A DNA stretch of 64,000 nucleotides from positions 496,001-560,000 of the forward strand of contig JAPTHN010000044.1 in NCBI GenBank assembly GCA_026936325.1. Direction: 5' to 3'. Source of the DNA: Platynereis dumerilii. Its lineage: Eukaryota; Annelida; Polychaeta; Phyllodocida; Nereididae. The notes below the pieces were generated by a model. It had not been told where the DNA came from, ran no database searches, and saw only the letters and a list, made by a program, of their open reading frames with translations. Below are positions 48,621 to 60,161 of this stretch, in pieces. How positions within the stretch are numbered: position 1 is the first letter of the stretch; each line of letters starts with the position of its first letter. The position numbers and the translations under genes are program-made.

Positions 48621-49978
48621 GCAGTTTATATTGGCAGAGCGCAGTTTTGGATAGTTTATGAGATTAAGTTTTTTTAAGACAAAATATTATATGAAATTTT
48701 CTAGAAGTCGTATTTTATTTTCTGAATTTCGTCTAATTTGCACCCAGAGTAGCTTTGCCGAAGTGCTAATTTGGAGTATTGATGAATCTTCTTAACAGAT
48801 ATGGTTATAGCAGGCACTATGAACATAAATGAACCTCTAAAAATTATGTTTGATAAAAATAAGGCCCTTATTCTTTGGGGTTTTTATATATAGGTTGCAG
48901 GTTCTGTAAGGTCATATGACTCCCATATACTGGTAAATAACATTATCTAAAACTGCTCAAATATAGTAAAATTTACTCACACACCACATTTATTAATAGT
49001 TTCGTGCCTATCTGGTCAAAAATGCAGTCATATTTAAAGTTACAGTTTACTCCTTTCGCCAAGGTGATGCCAAGAATTGGCTCTGCAACTTCTGCTGCAT
49101 AAAAAAGGCATTCAAAAAATTTTCCAGACTACCTAACAACCAGGCATCACTTGGAGTTTATTGGGAGTAATTATATTTGAATATTGTTTTGATTACTGCT
49201 GTTGGTTCCAGCAAAAAGTGGTTGATGCAACTTGGTGATGTCGGTTTGACCTTTCTAGCAAAATAGTGTTTAAATTGGCTTCCACTGACTTAATAACAAG
49301 CAGTTTATATTGGCAGAGCGCAGTTTTGGATAGTTTATGAGATTAAGTTTTTTTAAGACAAAATATTATATGAAATTTTCTAGAAGTCGTATTTTATTTT
49401 CTGAATTTCGTCTAATTTGCACCCAGAGTAGCTTTGCCGAAGTGCTAATTTGGAGTATTGATGAATCTTCTTAACAGATATGGTTATAGCAGGCACTATG
49501 AACATAAATGAACCTCTAAAAATTATGTTTTGATAAATATAAGGCCCTTATTCTTTGGGGTTTTTATATATAGGTTGCAGGTTCTGTAAGGTCATATGAC
49601 TCCCATATACTGGTAAATAACATATCTAAAACTGCTCAAATATAGTAAAATTTACTCACACACCACATTTATTAATAGTTTCGTGCCTATCTGGTCAAAA
49701 ATGCAGTCATATTTAAAGTTACAGTTTACTCCTTTCGCCAAGGTGATGCCAAGAATTGGCTCTGCAACTTCTGCTGCATAAAAAAGGCATTCAAAAAATT
49801 TTACCAGACACCCTAACAACCAGGCATCACTTGGAGATTATTGGGAGTAATTATATTTGAATATTGTATTGATTACTGCTGTTGGTTCCAGCAAAAAGTG
49901 GTTGATGCAACTTGGTGATGTCGGTTTGACCTTTCTAGCAAAATAGTGTTTAAATTGGCTTCCACTGACTTAATAACA
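48621..49978. repeat. Recent 679-bp tandem duplication
   Basis: The left unit is 48621-49299 and the right unit is 49300-49978. They differ at only a handful of positions and small indels (for example TTTGATAAAAATAAGG against TTTTGATAAATATAAGG). This is by far the youngest duplication in the window. No TIR or poly-A tail borders it. The word ACAAG precedes both units and may have seeded the event. No open frame of note was seen. Confidence 0.97.
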
Positions 49979-50285
49979 TGCCAAAGTATGAAATCAATAA
50001 TATTTTGTGTTAAAGGACTAAAATCCAAAAGAAAGAAACTTTTTAAGTGATGTGGTTACATATTTCTATCAGATTTTTAGGCAAGCATGAGGTCCCCCTC
50101 ATTAATTGTGAATAACTTTTGAACGGTTAACTATTTTGAATTGATTCTTCCATATTCTTAATCCTCACATTTTTCGCATATATCCCATGCACCTTGATCA
50201 CAAAATATGATGTTTCATTTTTTAGCCCCTACGACACCCAAATTTAACTCAGACCTCGAACGGTGTCCTATGTGTTTCACTCATA
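49979..50285. other. Unassigned stretch
   Basis: AT-rich, without a gene or assigned repeat. It directly precedes the TGACGTCA element. Confidence 0.4.
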
Positions 50286-50287
50286 TA

Positions 50288-51401
50288 AAAACAGGGACAT
50301 TTTTTGGGTCCTTACTGATACTGCTGACGTCGGAATGGTCATATTTTTAGCTTGTTGCTGACGTCAGGATGGTGGTATAATCTGTCCTTGCTGACTGTCA
50401 GAAGTTGGGCATTTTTAGACTCTTCCTGACAGGGCTCCAGTTGGCTGTGGATGTCAGCTGAACATGATATTATAACAAAACAACCCAAGTCAGGGTCACT
50501 GAGTAACAATATCACTCGCTGTTGTGTGAATTAATATCACTCGAGCCCACAGGGCGAGAGTGATATTAATTCACACAACAGCGAGTGATATTGTACGAAG
50601 TGCCCTGACGCGTGGTTGTTTTGTTTTTATCACCTGGTTTTACCTCAAATTTTCAGTTATAAAGAGGGACTATTTTCTGCCATTACAAAAATGTGACGTC
50701 ACCATGGAGCAACAATGGACATGATGTCACAATCCCATTATTCTGGCCCTTGTGTGGTTTGTGACATCATCAGGCAGCTGAAATGCTGGTGATGTCATAA
50801 CCATTGTTATAAAATATCGCCCTTGAAGGGTGGTATTTTTTACAACATCATAGGCCCTGATATTTTGACTGTAGACAGTGATATTCACAGCCAACCAGGT
50901 TATAATATGACATGTTCTGACGTCAGGATGATGGGGAAAACTATCCTTGCTGACGTCAGCAGTTTCAGTAAGACCTCATTTTTGCTGTCAGTATCCTTGG
51001 CCAATGACTGTCTTCCGAGACCTAGAAACCATTGCAAAAATATGATGGCAGTAGAGGTCAGGATGAACCATTTTTATGGTCTGTTCTGACAGTCAGGAAG
51101 AACACAAAATATTTCTATCCTGACCTCAGTACAGGTTAATAAATGAATCCCTCCTGACGTCAGCAGTGTCAGAAAGACCTAATTTTTGTTGTCAGTATCT
51201 TTGGCAAATGACTGTATTCCTGACCCTAGAAACCATTGCAAATATGGTGGCAGTAGACGTCAGGATGACCCATTTTTATGATCTGGACTGACAGTCAGGA
51301 AGAACACAAAATATTGCTATCCTGACGTCAGTACGGCTTAATAAATGTACCCATCCTGACGTCAGTAGCGTCAGTAAGACCCTACTTTTGGTCCCTGTTT
51401 T
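50288..51401. mobile_element. 1.1-kb TIR element with a TGACGTCA array
   Basis: AAAACAGGGAC at the left mirrors GTCCCTGTTTT at the right, with TA on both flanks (50286-50287 and 51402-51403). Inside the ends, GGGTC, TTACTGA and CTGACGTC also mirror. Exact TGACGTCA octamers lie at 50359, 50694, 50918, 50951, 51155, 51323 and 51357, with near misses at 50327 and 51258. The 88-codon frame at 50823-51089 has no known domain. Probably a Tc1/mariner-type non-autonomous element. Confidence 0.85.
50507..50593. repeat. Near-perfect 42-bp hairpin with a 3-base loop
   Basis: Arms 50507-50548 and 50552-50593 pair at 40 of 42 positions; the outer 36 pairs are perfect. Weaker pairing continues outward (AAAACAACC / GGTTGTTTT, GTCAGGG / CCCTGAC) to about 50474 and 50626. 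The whole palindrome lies within the TGACGTCA element and may be a second, nested insertion. Confidence 0.92.
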
Positions 51402-51403
51402 TA

Positions 51404-52762
51404 GCTGTTTCACTTGAGGGAATGCTAGAAAGCAACACATTGTATTTTTATTGTGTATACCAAGGCAAATGGCCTACCCCTGCAAGAAGAGAGGGAAAAA
51501 TTAACTTTACAATCAGTTTATTAAATGCTGCAGAAATGGCATTAGAAATAACTTAAATTTGCTTTGGAAATTTTGTTGAGGCACCCTGTAACCAAGTCTG
51601 TTAGACATATTTTAGAAGCCTGCTATAATGTATGTGGTGTTTTACTTTACTCTAATTTAAAGCAGCAGGACTCCTAGCCAAGACACATGTATGTCAATAA
51701 GTGTTTGATCATCAACTGCTAACATAATGATATTTTTCAAAATTTCCTTCAGATGCGCTTTCGTCACCAAACCCTTTTGTAAAAAGCTGCAAAAAGTACA
51801 ACTTCCTTTAATTCAATGACCGCTAAAAATATTGAAATTGTAGATGCATGAAAATTTAGATTACTTGTCTCCTTTTCCTCTGATGAAATAAGAGGATGGA
51901 GTCATATAGCATTTAGTGAACTTCAGTTCTGAGACTACCAGATTAAATATTTACCAAAATATTTTGCATTTACACACATACATATCATCCTTCTTTAAAA
52001 AACAGATGTTATTCAATTAATTTTAATATACCACAGACTAAGGTTAGCATATTTTTAAGATTAATATATTCAAAAATAATTTAATGTCTAAATATTTGCA
52101 AAAACATAGACATTCAATAAAGCAAATAAACTGAAAGGTCGACAAAACACAACAGATACCCCCCCCCCCCAACTGTCACATCCTCATTGTATCAACATAG
52201 CTTAATATCTTGCTAAAAATGTGTTTCACACTGTTCACAGTACTCTATCTATGCTTCACTTCTTTCTCTACTTTGTGTTTTTGTTTGAAATGAGAAGAAA
52301 GGTAAACATTTACTGCAGAAGGGAAACAATCCATCAAAATGAGTCAAGCAATTGTATCGTTTGGCAAGACAAAGTTAAAGAGAAAATAAAGTGAAACACA
52401 AAGAAACAATAGCCCGTAATCCATCATCCAAACACCTGTTTCTGACATTAACAAGCTGACTCAAGAAGTTAGGTCTTTTTAGGATGAGGAATCTTTTATG
52501 TTTTTGAGCTCAAAGATAATACCCCTGAAGAAGAGCAGTGACGCCTGTTGTCTATTTGAGCAGACCTGTCTGCTACAGACAAAACTTATAGTCACATGAC
52601 TGTCCACTGTGGTTCAGAAACAAATCGGCTAACAATTACAGTAGCTTAAGGCTTAGACAGGCCACTGTTAAAAAATGTGTACAGGCAGCCCCCTATTTGA
52701 TTGGTGAAATTCTCTCACAAGAGGCCAAAAAACATTATATTAATACTGTAATACCTGGCATG
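51404..52762. repeat. Family 2 module K, left part, copy 1
   Basis: GAAAGCAACACATTGTATTT, TTAAATGCTGCAGAAATGG, AAAGTTAAAGAGAAAATAAA and the CTGTCCACTGTGGTTCAGA region align with 56125-56180 and 56815-58140. A run of about 12 C residues at 52157 is a simple-repeat expansion of a shorter run at 57475. No gene was seen. Confidence 0.85.
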
Positions 52763-52765
52763 TTA

Positions 52766-53517
52766 CAGTCCTCGTCATATTTATGTGGAGTCTCATTTTC
52801 TTTTCTACACTGTTGAACTGTGATGTCAGTGATGACTCTATTCTAGCATTGCAATATATGTAAATTAACTACAAGCTGTGATGTCATTTAAACTGGGTCA
52901 GATTCCCTGGCTTCTAGCCTATGTGATTCCACCAAAGTTAGTAGAGCAGTTTAAACCAATAGGCGGACAGTAAACCATGCATCCCAGTTCAAACATAGAT
53001 ATATAGAAGGAAGCATTGCATTTTTGATCCCAATGATCTATCACAGGCAATCGCCAGCCTAATCCTACCATATGGCAGCTTTGTGAGCATTCACATTGAT
53101 GGACAACTGTTACAATCTCCACAGAGTTGTTTGATAAATTTACACACTTGCGAATTTACAACTTTAAACATTGATGGGACTTGCTATAAAAAAAGGCTTT
53201 GACAATTTGTTTGTAAACACATGGATCATGTGATGTATATTTGTTCTGGCAGCCCATTGGCTGAGAAGCTGTGATGTCAAACTTGAATGGGTTTTCCCAG
53301 ACCCAATTTTAATTGTGACACTGAGTTGAAACTGTGATGCTCAGTTTGGTGAATCCACATTGGCTAGCAGCCAGGGAATCTGACCCAGTTTAGAGTGACA
53401 TCACAGCTTGTAGATACATTTACATATATTGCAATGCTAGAATGGAGTCATCTCTGACATCACAGTTCAACAGCATAGAAAAGAACTTGAGATTCCACGT
53501 AAATATAACAAGGATTG
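52766..53517. mobile_element. MITE with TIRs of about 200 bp, copy 2
   Basis: CAGTCCTCGTCATATTTA at the left mirrors the AAATATAACAAGGATTG right end. TA is on each flank (52764-52765 and 53518-53519). The interior matches 30365-31174 in the opposite orientation: GGTTTTCCCAGACCCAATTT here against AAATTGGGTCTGGGAAAACC there. The paralogous unit reads through at about 58138 without it. Confidence 0.93.
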
Positions 53518-53519
53518 TA

Positions 53520-53893
53520 AGTGCTTCTTTATTCCTAAAAACAAACTAACAGTATCTCACCATAAAACCTGTAATTTTACAGGGATCTACCAAAAAACTT
53601 AGCGCGGGTAGCCCTGTTTTTTTTTTTATTGGTATGTTTCATTTACACCCAGAGCAGCATACTGCACTTCCAGTAATATTATGATAACTGAAGACTTTCC
53701 TTTTAACACGCAGACTGAGGCATGAATACTTTTGTCTCTACCAAGCGATTTCAAGGTAAATTCTTAAGCAACACACTCAATATTTCAAATGCAAGAACTT
53801 CATGAATAATGGAATTCATATAGCTTGTGTGCCAAATAACCTGCCCACAACTGAGTGAAGACTACCTTGGCAGCAACCCAATAGTTCAGGCAG
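53520..53893. repeat. Family 2 module K, middle part, copy 1
   Basis: TTTTACAGGGAT, AAGACTTTCCTTTTAACAC and CAACACACTCAATATTTCAA align with 58150-58560. It breaks at CAGGCAGT, where another insertion begins. Confidence 0.8.
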
Positions 53894-53895
53894 TA

Positions 53896-54669
53896 GGGTG
53901 CATCGTCTGCCCCCTAAAAATGAAACAACTGTCATATTCATTTGCACTTCTCCCATATTGTTCCATTGCCTGATGAAAGATACTCTACAAAATTTCAGGA
54001 AGATCGGTTGTGGCCTTAAGGTGGCACTTTTGCATTAACGTTTGGTCCAAAAATGACAGAAAGTGACAATTCACATAATCGCGGTTATAGATATCTAACC
54101 TATTGTTTAAAATTGGAATTTAATTCAGGTACCATTGTTCTCGGAAGAAAATAAGCTTTAATTTGAATGGTAGAAAGCTATATTCTGACAATTTTTCACT
54201 TTGAGGTACTTCGGAAAATATGAACTTCTAGACTACGGTAAAAAAATGTTTGAAATGAACTGCTTTAAAGGTCAACTTTTGCACGACTGTCACACTTTCA
54301 TTGGAATTAAGTACAAGGCAAACATTGGTGAAGAAAGTAGAAATTTCAATTTATTTTTCAGATATCTATTCAACAAAATCCAAATGTAAAATTTGCATTA
54401 AGTACATCTAGATAATTATGTCAAATGAATCACTTCGATGTAATGGCGTTCTGCCATGTCTTTTTCTTTTGACTACTTTGTTATTCGATCAAGGTTTTAC
54501 TAGGTGATATGGTGGATCACTTCCTAAGTTTAGAGACTTCTATGGGTTCAGAAAGTGATATCAACATTGTTTTTTGTTTTCGGTAAAATAAAAATTGAAA
54601 ATGTGATTAACAACTGAGAAATGGCAAAATAATACCTAATGCTCAAATTTCAAGGCTGTTGAGCCACCC
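53896..54669. mobile_element. Insertion with short GGGTG / CACCC ends
   Basis: The paralogue at 58560 continues CAGGCAGTCTCGGTGACATT, whereas here CAGGCAGT is followed by 774 foreign bases before GACATTGG resumes. The inverted ends are short (GGGTG...CACCC), with TA on the left flank and TTA on the right. Related to the GGGTGAAAGC element only by its terminal pentamer. Confidence 0.55.
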
Positions 54670-56060
54670 TTAGACATTGGAATTTTTTCCAAAAATTTTG
54701 CAGGGATTCTTTTATGACGTAAAGGAACACATTTCAGAATGTACTCAGTATTTGATTAGTACCAGACATCCTATAAAGTGCTGGGACTGAATATTGTTGC
54801 AAAAGCTTGTTTTTGTTATCTGTAGTTGCTGCCATTCAGTCATGCATTAACAAGTGTCATACCCTCTAAAGGAAGACACGCTGTAAGAAAGGCAGGAAAG
54901 ACGGAGGGAGCATAGATTTTCTATTGTTATGGTAATGTCTCCCAGAAAATTGCAAGCCCATTTTACAGTTTAACAGACATTAAACAGTACCTCTGGAACA
55001 GCTTATCCGTATTTTGTACTTAAAGAAAAGTTCTTGCTCTGTGCCATCCAAACTTGCCACTTTGTTTTTCAAAAACGGGGACTCCGATGGACTCAAAGCA
55101 AAAAGGTTTTAATGCAGCCTCACTAAATGTGGCCTGCTGAAGCCAATTCCTAATGTTTTACTGTGAAACTTACCAGACTCTACGACTGGATATGCAGCAA
55201 TTTGTTTTGAGTGTGAACAGTTTAGGTATGGATTTCCAGAATAATATTGCAGTTGCCTAAATGCCTGGTGGACACTCAATGTAACCTCAGTTTGTCACAA
55301 AGTTGTGGCAAACACCCACTAACTCATTGAATCACTATGAAAGAACTGACAAATTGACTTTCTTTTTTTTTCTACAAAGGCCATGTATAGACTGTTCCAG
55401 TAATGTACATTCTGCCTGAGTCTGCATAACAAGATTCATCAAGGCAATTGGTCACTAGACAGCTTCAGAAGAAACTTGTTTCCCGCAGCGGAGTATGTGT
55501 GGTTAATCGTTGAAACATCAAATTTTTCATTCTCGATGAATTTGTACAGTTTGGAATATTTTAAAGCTATTCTCTACTCAATCCAAAATTAATTCTGGAG
55601 CGTCGTCACAAACCTATTAGGTGAATCAAACACCTCGATGGCTACCAGTCACCAGCCAAGTGTTTCACTGAGTTACTTAGGGAAATCTTGTTATGCACAA
55701 CCACTATTGGGCCAGCCTTTATTTAGGGCCAAAGTTAGTTTTCATTCCTTTTACCTTCACATGGTACAGCATCTATTTGCACTCGTGACTGGTTTCCTGG
55801 AAATGTCAAGCGCAGGTGTCTAGGAAATAATATATTCTAAACGAACTCTGCTCTGTCCATAATCTGGGGGAATATTCTGCATGCAGTTCGTAGTAAATGC
55901 TACAAGGCAAAAGTGGAGTATTGGAGCACGTGCAGAAATCAGGGCTTAAATTATGTTTAGGTTCCAAAATTAGAACGAATATAGACTGACCAGTCCTAAA
56001 ACATTCACTTGTATTTGTAATTAATCTTAATATTTCAGGTATCAAGTTGCCATTGAACAC
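54670..56060. repeat. Family 2 modules K (right) and G, third unit
   Basis: TTTCAGAATGTACTCAGTAT is at 54734 and TGCCATCCAAACTTGCCACT at 55041. Module G runs from about 55080 (the TGGCCTGCTGAAGCC region), with the core CTGAGTCTGCATAACAAGAT at about 55418. Confidence 0.85.
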
Positions 56061-58430
56061 AAGTGTCCAAAAACCAGATTTACATAATTATCCAATACCT
56101 GTATGTTCACTGAAGGGGATGTAGGAAAGCAACACATTGTATTTTTATTGTGTATACAAACGCAAATGGACTACCACTGTAACAAGAAAAGTACCCTTAA
56201 AAAAGGGTACTGTATCGATCTTACCATGAACCTGAGGGCATAAGGCATGTAATAAAAAGTTTTGATATCTCAAAGTAGGCATTTCTATGAATAGTTGGCC
56301 ACAGAAAAAAATTCCAAGACCCCTCCCTTTGTTTTATGAAAATCTGACACAACTATAAGGATTTGTGAAATAAAAGTAAACTTAAGTTATTTCTGTAACC
56401 TATAAAAAAGTAAACTCCATTTCATTAAAAAAAAATCTCCCCTCCAAAAATAATCATTTGCAAATAAATGCAGAAAGTTTGTTGCTCTCACTGGTTTTAG
56501 AAATTTTGCATCCTCACATCGTTATGCGCCGAAACGCATTTTGCGAGCTTAATATTACAAATAGAGCAAAATGAATGAGTGCATTGAATGCGGGGAGTTT
56601 ATTTGATATAAGCAGGTTTTTAAATTTTGAAAATCTGACGTTTATTAAGGTTTTTATGGCAAGTTTTGCATTGAAAATGAAGTACACAATCTTTGATGAC
56701 GTTTCACACGGAAAAAATATCGCCAGAGAGATTTCCTAACCTTGATGAATCGATGTACTGTAAAGTATTCTTACATGTAAGTTTTTTTACAGGTTAAGAC
56801 ATCGATACAAAAAGAGAGGGAAAAGTTAGCTTAATAATCAGTTTCTTAAATGCTGCAGAAATGGGTATAGATATAACTTATATTTGCTTTGGAGATTTTG
56901 TTGAAGCTCCCTGTAGACAAATTAGTGGGACATATTTTAGAAGCCTGTTATATTCTATGTTGTGTTTGCTAATTTAGTTCAAAGTATCAGGACTCCTATC
57001 CAAGATGCATATTTGTCGATGGGTGTCACATCAAAAACTGCTAACATTGTGATATAAATTGTCTTCTGAAGAGCTTTTGTCACCATACACTTCTGCATGA
57101 AGTTGTAAGAAGTACAACTTCCTGTGAGGTCAATGACCGCTATGAATATCAAAATTGTAGACTTATGAAAAGTTTGATTACCTGTCTTCTTTTCCCCTGA
57201 TGAAATCAGAGGATAGTGTCAAAAAACCTCAGGTGAATTTCAGTCACCAGATGAAATATTTACCAAAATATTTTGCGTTTACACAAATACATATCATCTT
57301 CTCTTTAAATCAGAGGGTATTCAATTAATTTTGATATATGAGAGACCCAAGGTAATCATATTTTCAAGATTAATACATTGAAAAAGAATGTAATTTCACA
57401 ATATTTGCACAAGCATAGACATTTGGTAAAACAAATAAACTGAAAGATTGACAAAAAACGCAACAGATACACCCTCCCCCCACTGTCACATCCTCATTGT
57501 ATCGGTATAGCTTAATATCTAGCTTCAAATATGCTTCAAACTGTTCACAGCACTCCATCTATCTTTCACTACTTTGTCTTTGTTTAGGAAAGGATAATAA
57601 AGGTAAACATTTACTGAAGAAGGGAACACTCCATCAAAATGAGTCAAGCAACTGCACTGTTCGGCAAGACAAAGTTAAAGAGAAAATAAAGTGAAACACA
57701 AAGAAACAGTAGCCCACAATCCATCATCCCAACACCTGTTGCTGGCAAGAACAATCTGACTCAAGAAGTTCTGTCTTTTTAGGGTGAGGAATATTTTATG
57801 TTTTTGATCTCAAAGATAATATTCCTGAAGAACAGCAGAGAGCCAGAGACGCCTGTGTGTCTATTGAAGCAGACCTGGCTGCTATAAACAAAACCTATAG
57901 TCACATGACTGTCCATAATTCAATTGTGACATCACCACAGCTGATGATTTCACAGTAGCTGAGCTGCCCATGGTGGTTCAGAGACAAATCTTCGGAGACA
58001 AATCGACTAACAATTACAGTAACTTAAGGTTTTGATTGGCCACTGTTAAAAATAAGTATGGGTAGCCCCCTATTTGATTGGTGAATTATGTTTCATGCCC
58101 AAGAGATCAAAAAGCATTGTATCAATACTGTAATACCTGTTACATTAAATGTTGTTTTATTCTTAAAAATTTAATGTTTTTTCACATAAACCTTAATGTA
58201 ATTTTACAGGGATAAAATTACTTAGCTCGGGAAGCCCTCTTTTATTTGGTTGGATTTGTTTCATTTTCACCAGGAACAACATTCTGCACTTTCGGTATTA
58301 TCACGATAACTGAAGACTTTCCTTGTAACACCCAGACTGGAACATGAATATTTTTCTGTTTTTGCCCAGCGATTTCAAGGTTTAGTCATAAGCAACACAC
58401 TCAATATATCAAATGCAAGTTATGAATAAT
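56061..58430. repeat. Family 2 module K, copy 2
   Basis: The segment aligns with 51420-52762 and 53520-53840. An extra block, about 56185-56810, has no counterpart in copy 1. It starts after GTGTATACAAACGCAAATGG and ends before AGAGAGGGAAAAGTTAGC. The missing MITE at about 58138 makes this the empty-site allele for 52766-53517. Confidence 0.85.
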
Positions 58431-58484
58431 CAAAGAATATCAATATAATCCCCCGCCACTGCATGAGCGGGGGATTATAATAAT
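58431..58484. mobile_element. Tiny palindromic insertion flanked by AATAAT
   Basis: Copy 1 reads GAATAATGGAATTC at about 53810. Here the same point holds about 54 extra bases, bounded by AATAAT at 58425-58430 and 58479-58484. It contains the perfect hairpin TATAATCCCCCGC / GCGGGGGATTATA (58444-58456 with 58467-58479). Confidence 0.7.
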
Positions 58485-59850
58485 GGTGTTCATATAGATT
58501 GTGTGCCAAATAACATACCTACAACTGAATCATGACTACCCTGACAGTAACCCATTAGTTCAGGCAGTCTCGGTGACATTGGTCTTTCTGAGAACTGTCA
58601 GAACAAGTTTCAGAATGTACTCTGTATTTGATTGGTACGAGACCTAGAGTGCTGGGACTGTATACTGTTGCCATAGCTTGTTTTTTTGTCAGTGGTTGCT
58701 GTCATTTAGTCCTGTATTAACAAGTGGCATACCAAAGAAAACATATTTTGAGAAAGGCAAGAAAGACACAGGGAGCATAGCTTTCCTATCGCGATGGTAA
58801 GGTCTTCCAGAATAATGCAAGCGCTTTAAACAGACTGTATGGAATAAACAGCACATCTGGAACAGCTTATTCTTATTTTGTACTTCAGGAAATTTCTTGC
58901 TCTGTGCCATCCAAACTTACCACTTATTATTATTTTTTAAGTGGGACTCTGATGGACTCAAAGCAACCGCACTTAATGTGGCCTGCGGCAGCCAATTCTT
59001 ACTGTTTTACAGTGAAACTTACCAGACCCTAGGACTGGATATTCAGCAATTCGTTTTAGGTATGGATTTCTAGAATACTGTTGCAGTTGCCTAAATACCT
59101 GATGGACACACAGTGTAACCACAGTTTGTTACAAAGTTGTGGCAAAAACCCACTATCTCATTGAATCACTATGAAAGAAATGACAAATTGCCTTTCTTTT
59201 TTTTCTACAAAAGCCACACACTCGTCCAGTAATGTACTTTCTGCCTGAGTCTGCATGACAAGATTCATCTAAACCAATTGGTCACTACACAGCTTCAAAA
59301 AGAACTTGTTTCCAGTAGAGAATTATGTGTGGTTAATCATTGAAACATCAAATTTTCGATAAAGTTTAGAGAGGAACTTTCACTCATGATGAATTTGTAC
59401 AGTTTGGAATATTTCAAAGCTCTTCTCTAATCCATGCCACCTGAATTCTGCTGCGTCGTTACAAACCTATAAGGCGAAACAAACACCTCGATGGCTACCA
59501 GTCTCCAGCCAAGTGTTTTACTGAGTTACTTAGGGAAATCATGTTATGCAAAACCACTATTGGGCAAGCACATATATAGGCCAAAGTTCGTCTCCATTAC
59601 CTTAGCCTTCGCATGGCCCAGCATATCTTTGCTTAAACTTATTTCCAGGAAATGTCAAGCGCAGGTGTTTTGTGAATAATATCTTAAACATGCTCTGTTC
59701 TATCTATAATCTGGGGCATATTCAGCATGCAGTTCTGAGCAAATGCTGCAAGGTAAGCTTGAAGTAGTGGTGTGCACTTGTAGAAATAAAGGCTTAAATT
59801 CAGTGTAGGTTCCAAAGTTTGCATGTCGACTGATCAGTCCTAATTCAGCA
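58485..59850. repeat. Family 2 modules K (right) and G, fourth unit
   Basis: K continues through CCATTAGTTCAGGCAGTCTC and GGAACAGCTTATTC. Module G runs from about 58950 to 59850, with the core CTGAGTCTGCATGACAAGAT at 59244 and GGCTACCAGTCTCCAGCC near 59494. Confidence 0.85.
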
Positions 59851-59869
59851 TACACAGAGATTTTTTCGC

Positions 59870-60160
59870 AGAAGTCTGAAGCCTAGTCGTTTGAATACAT
59901 GTATTTTAGAAGCCTGTTATATCCTATGTGGTGTTTGCTAATTTGATGTAATGTAGCAGGACTCCTAACCAAGATATACATGCATGTCAATGAAAATTGC
60001 CTTCAGATGAGCTTGAGTCTCCAAACACTTTTGCGTAAAGCTGTAAGTATTAAAACTTCCTTTTGATCAAAGACCGCAACGAAGATTGAACTTGTAGATG
60101 CTTGAAAAGTTAGATTACTTGTCTCCTTTTCCCTGATGAAATAAGAGGAGAGTGTCATAT
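59870..60160. repeat. Family 2 module K, copy 3, truncated
   Basis: TTTTAGAAGCCTGTTATATC, CAGGACTCCTAACCAAGATA and GATTACTTGTCTCCTTTTCC align with 51610-51900 and 56935-57220. It stops at AGTGTCATATA, where foreign DNA starts. Confidence 0.8.
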
Positions 60161-60161
60161 A

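Noticed and set aside
48621-49978. Possible CRISPR-like or satellite array
   Set aside because: There are just two long units of 679 bases, without short direct repeats or spacers.
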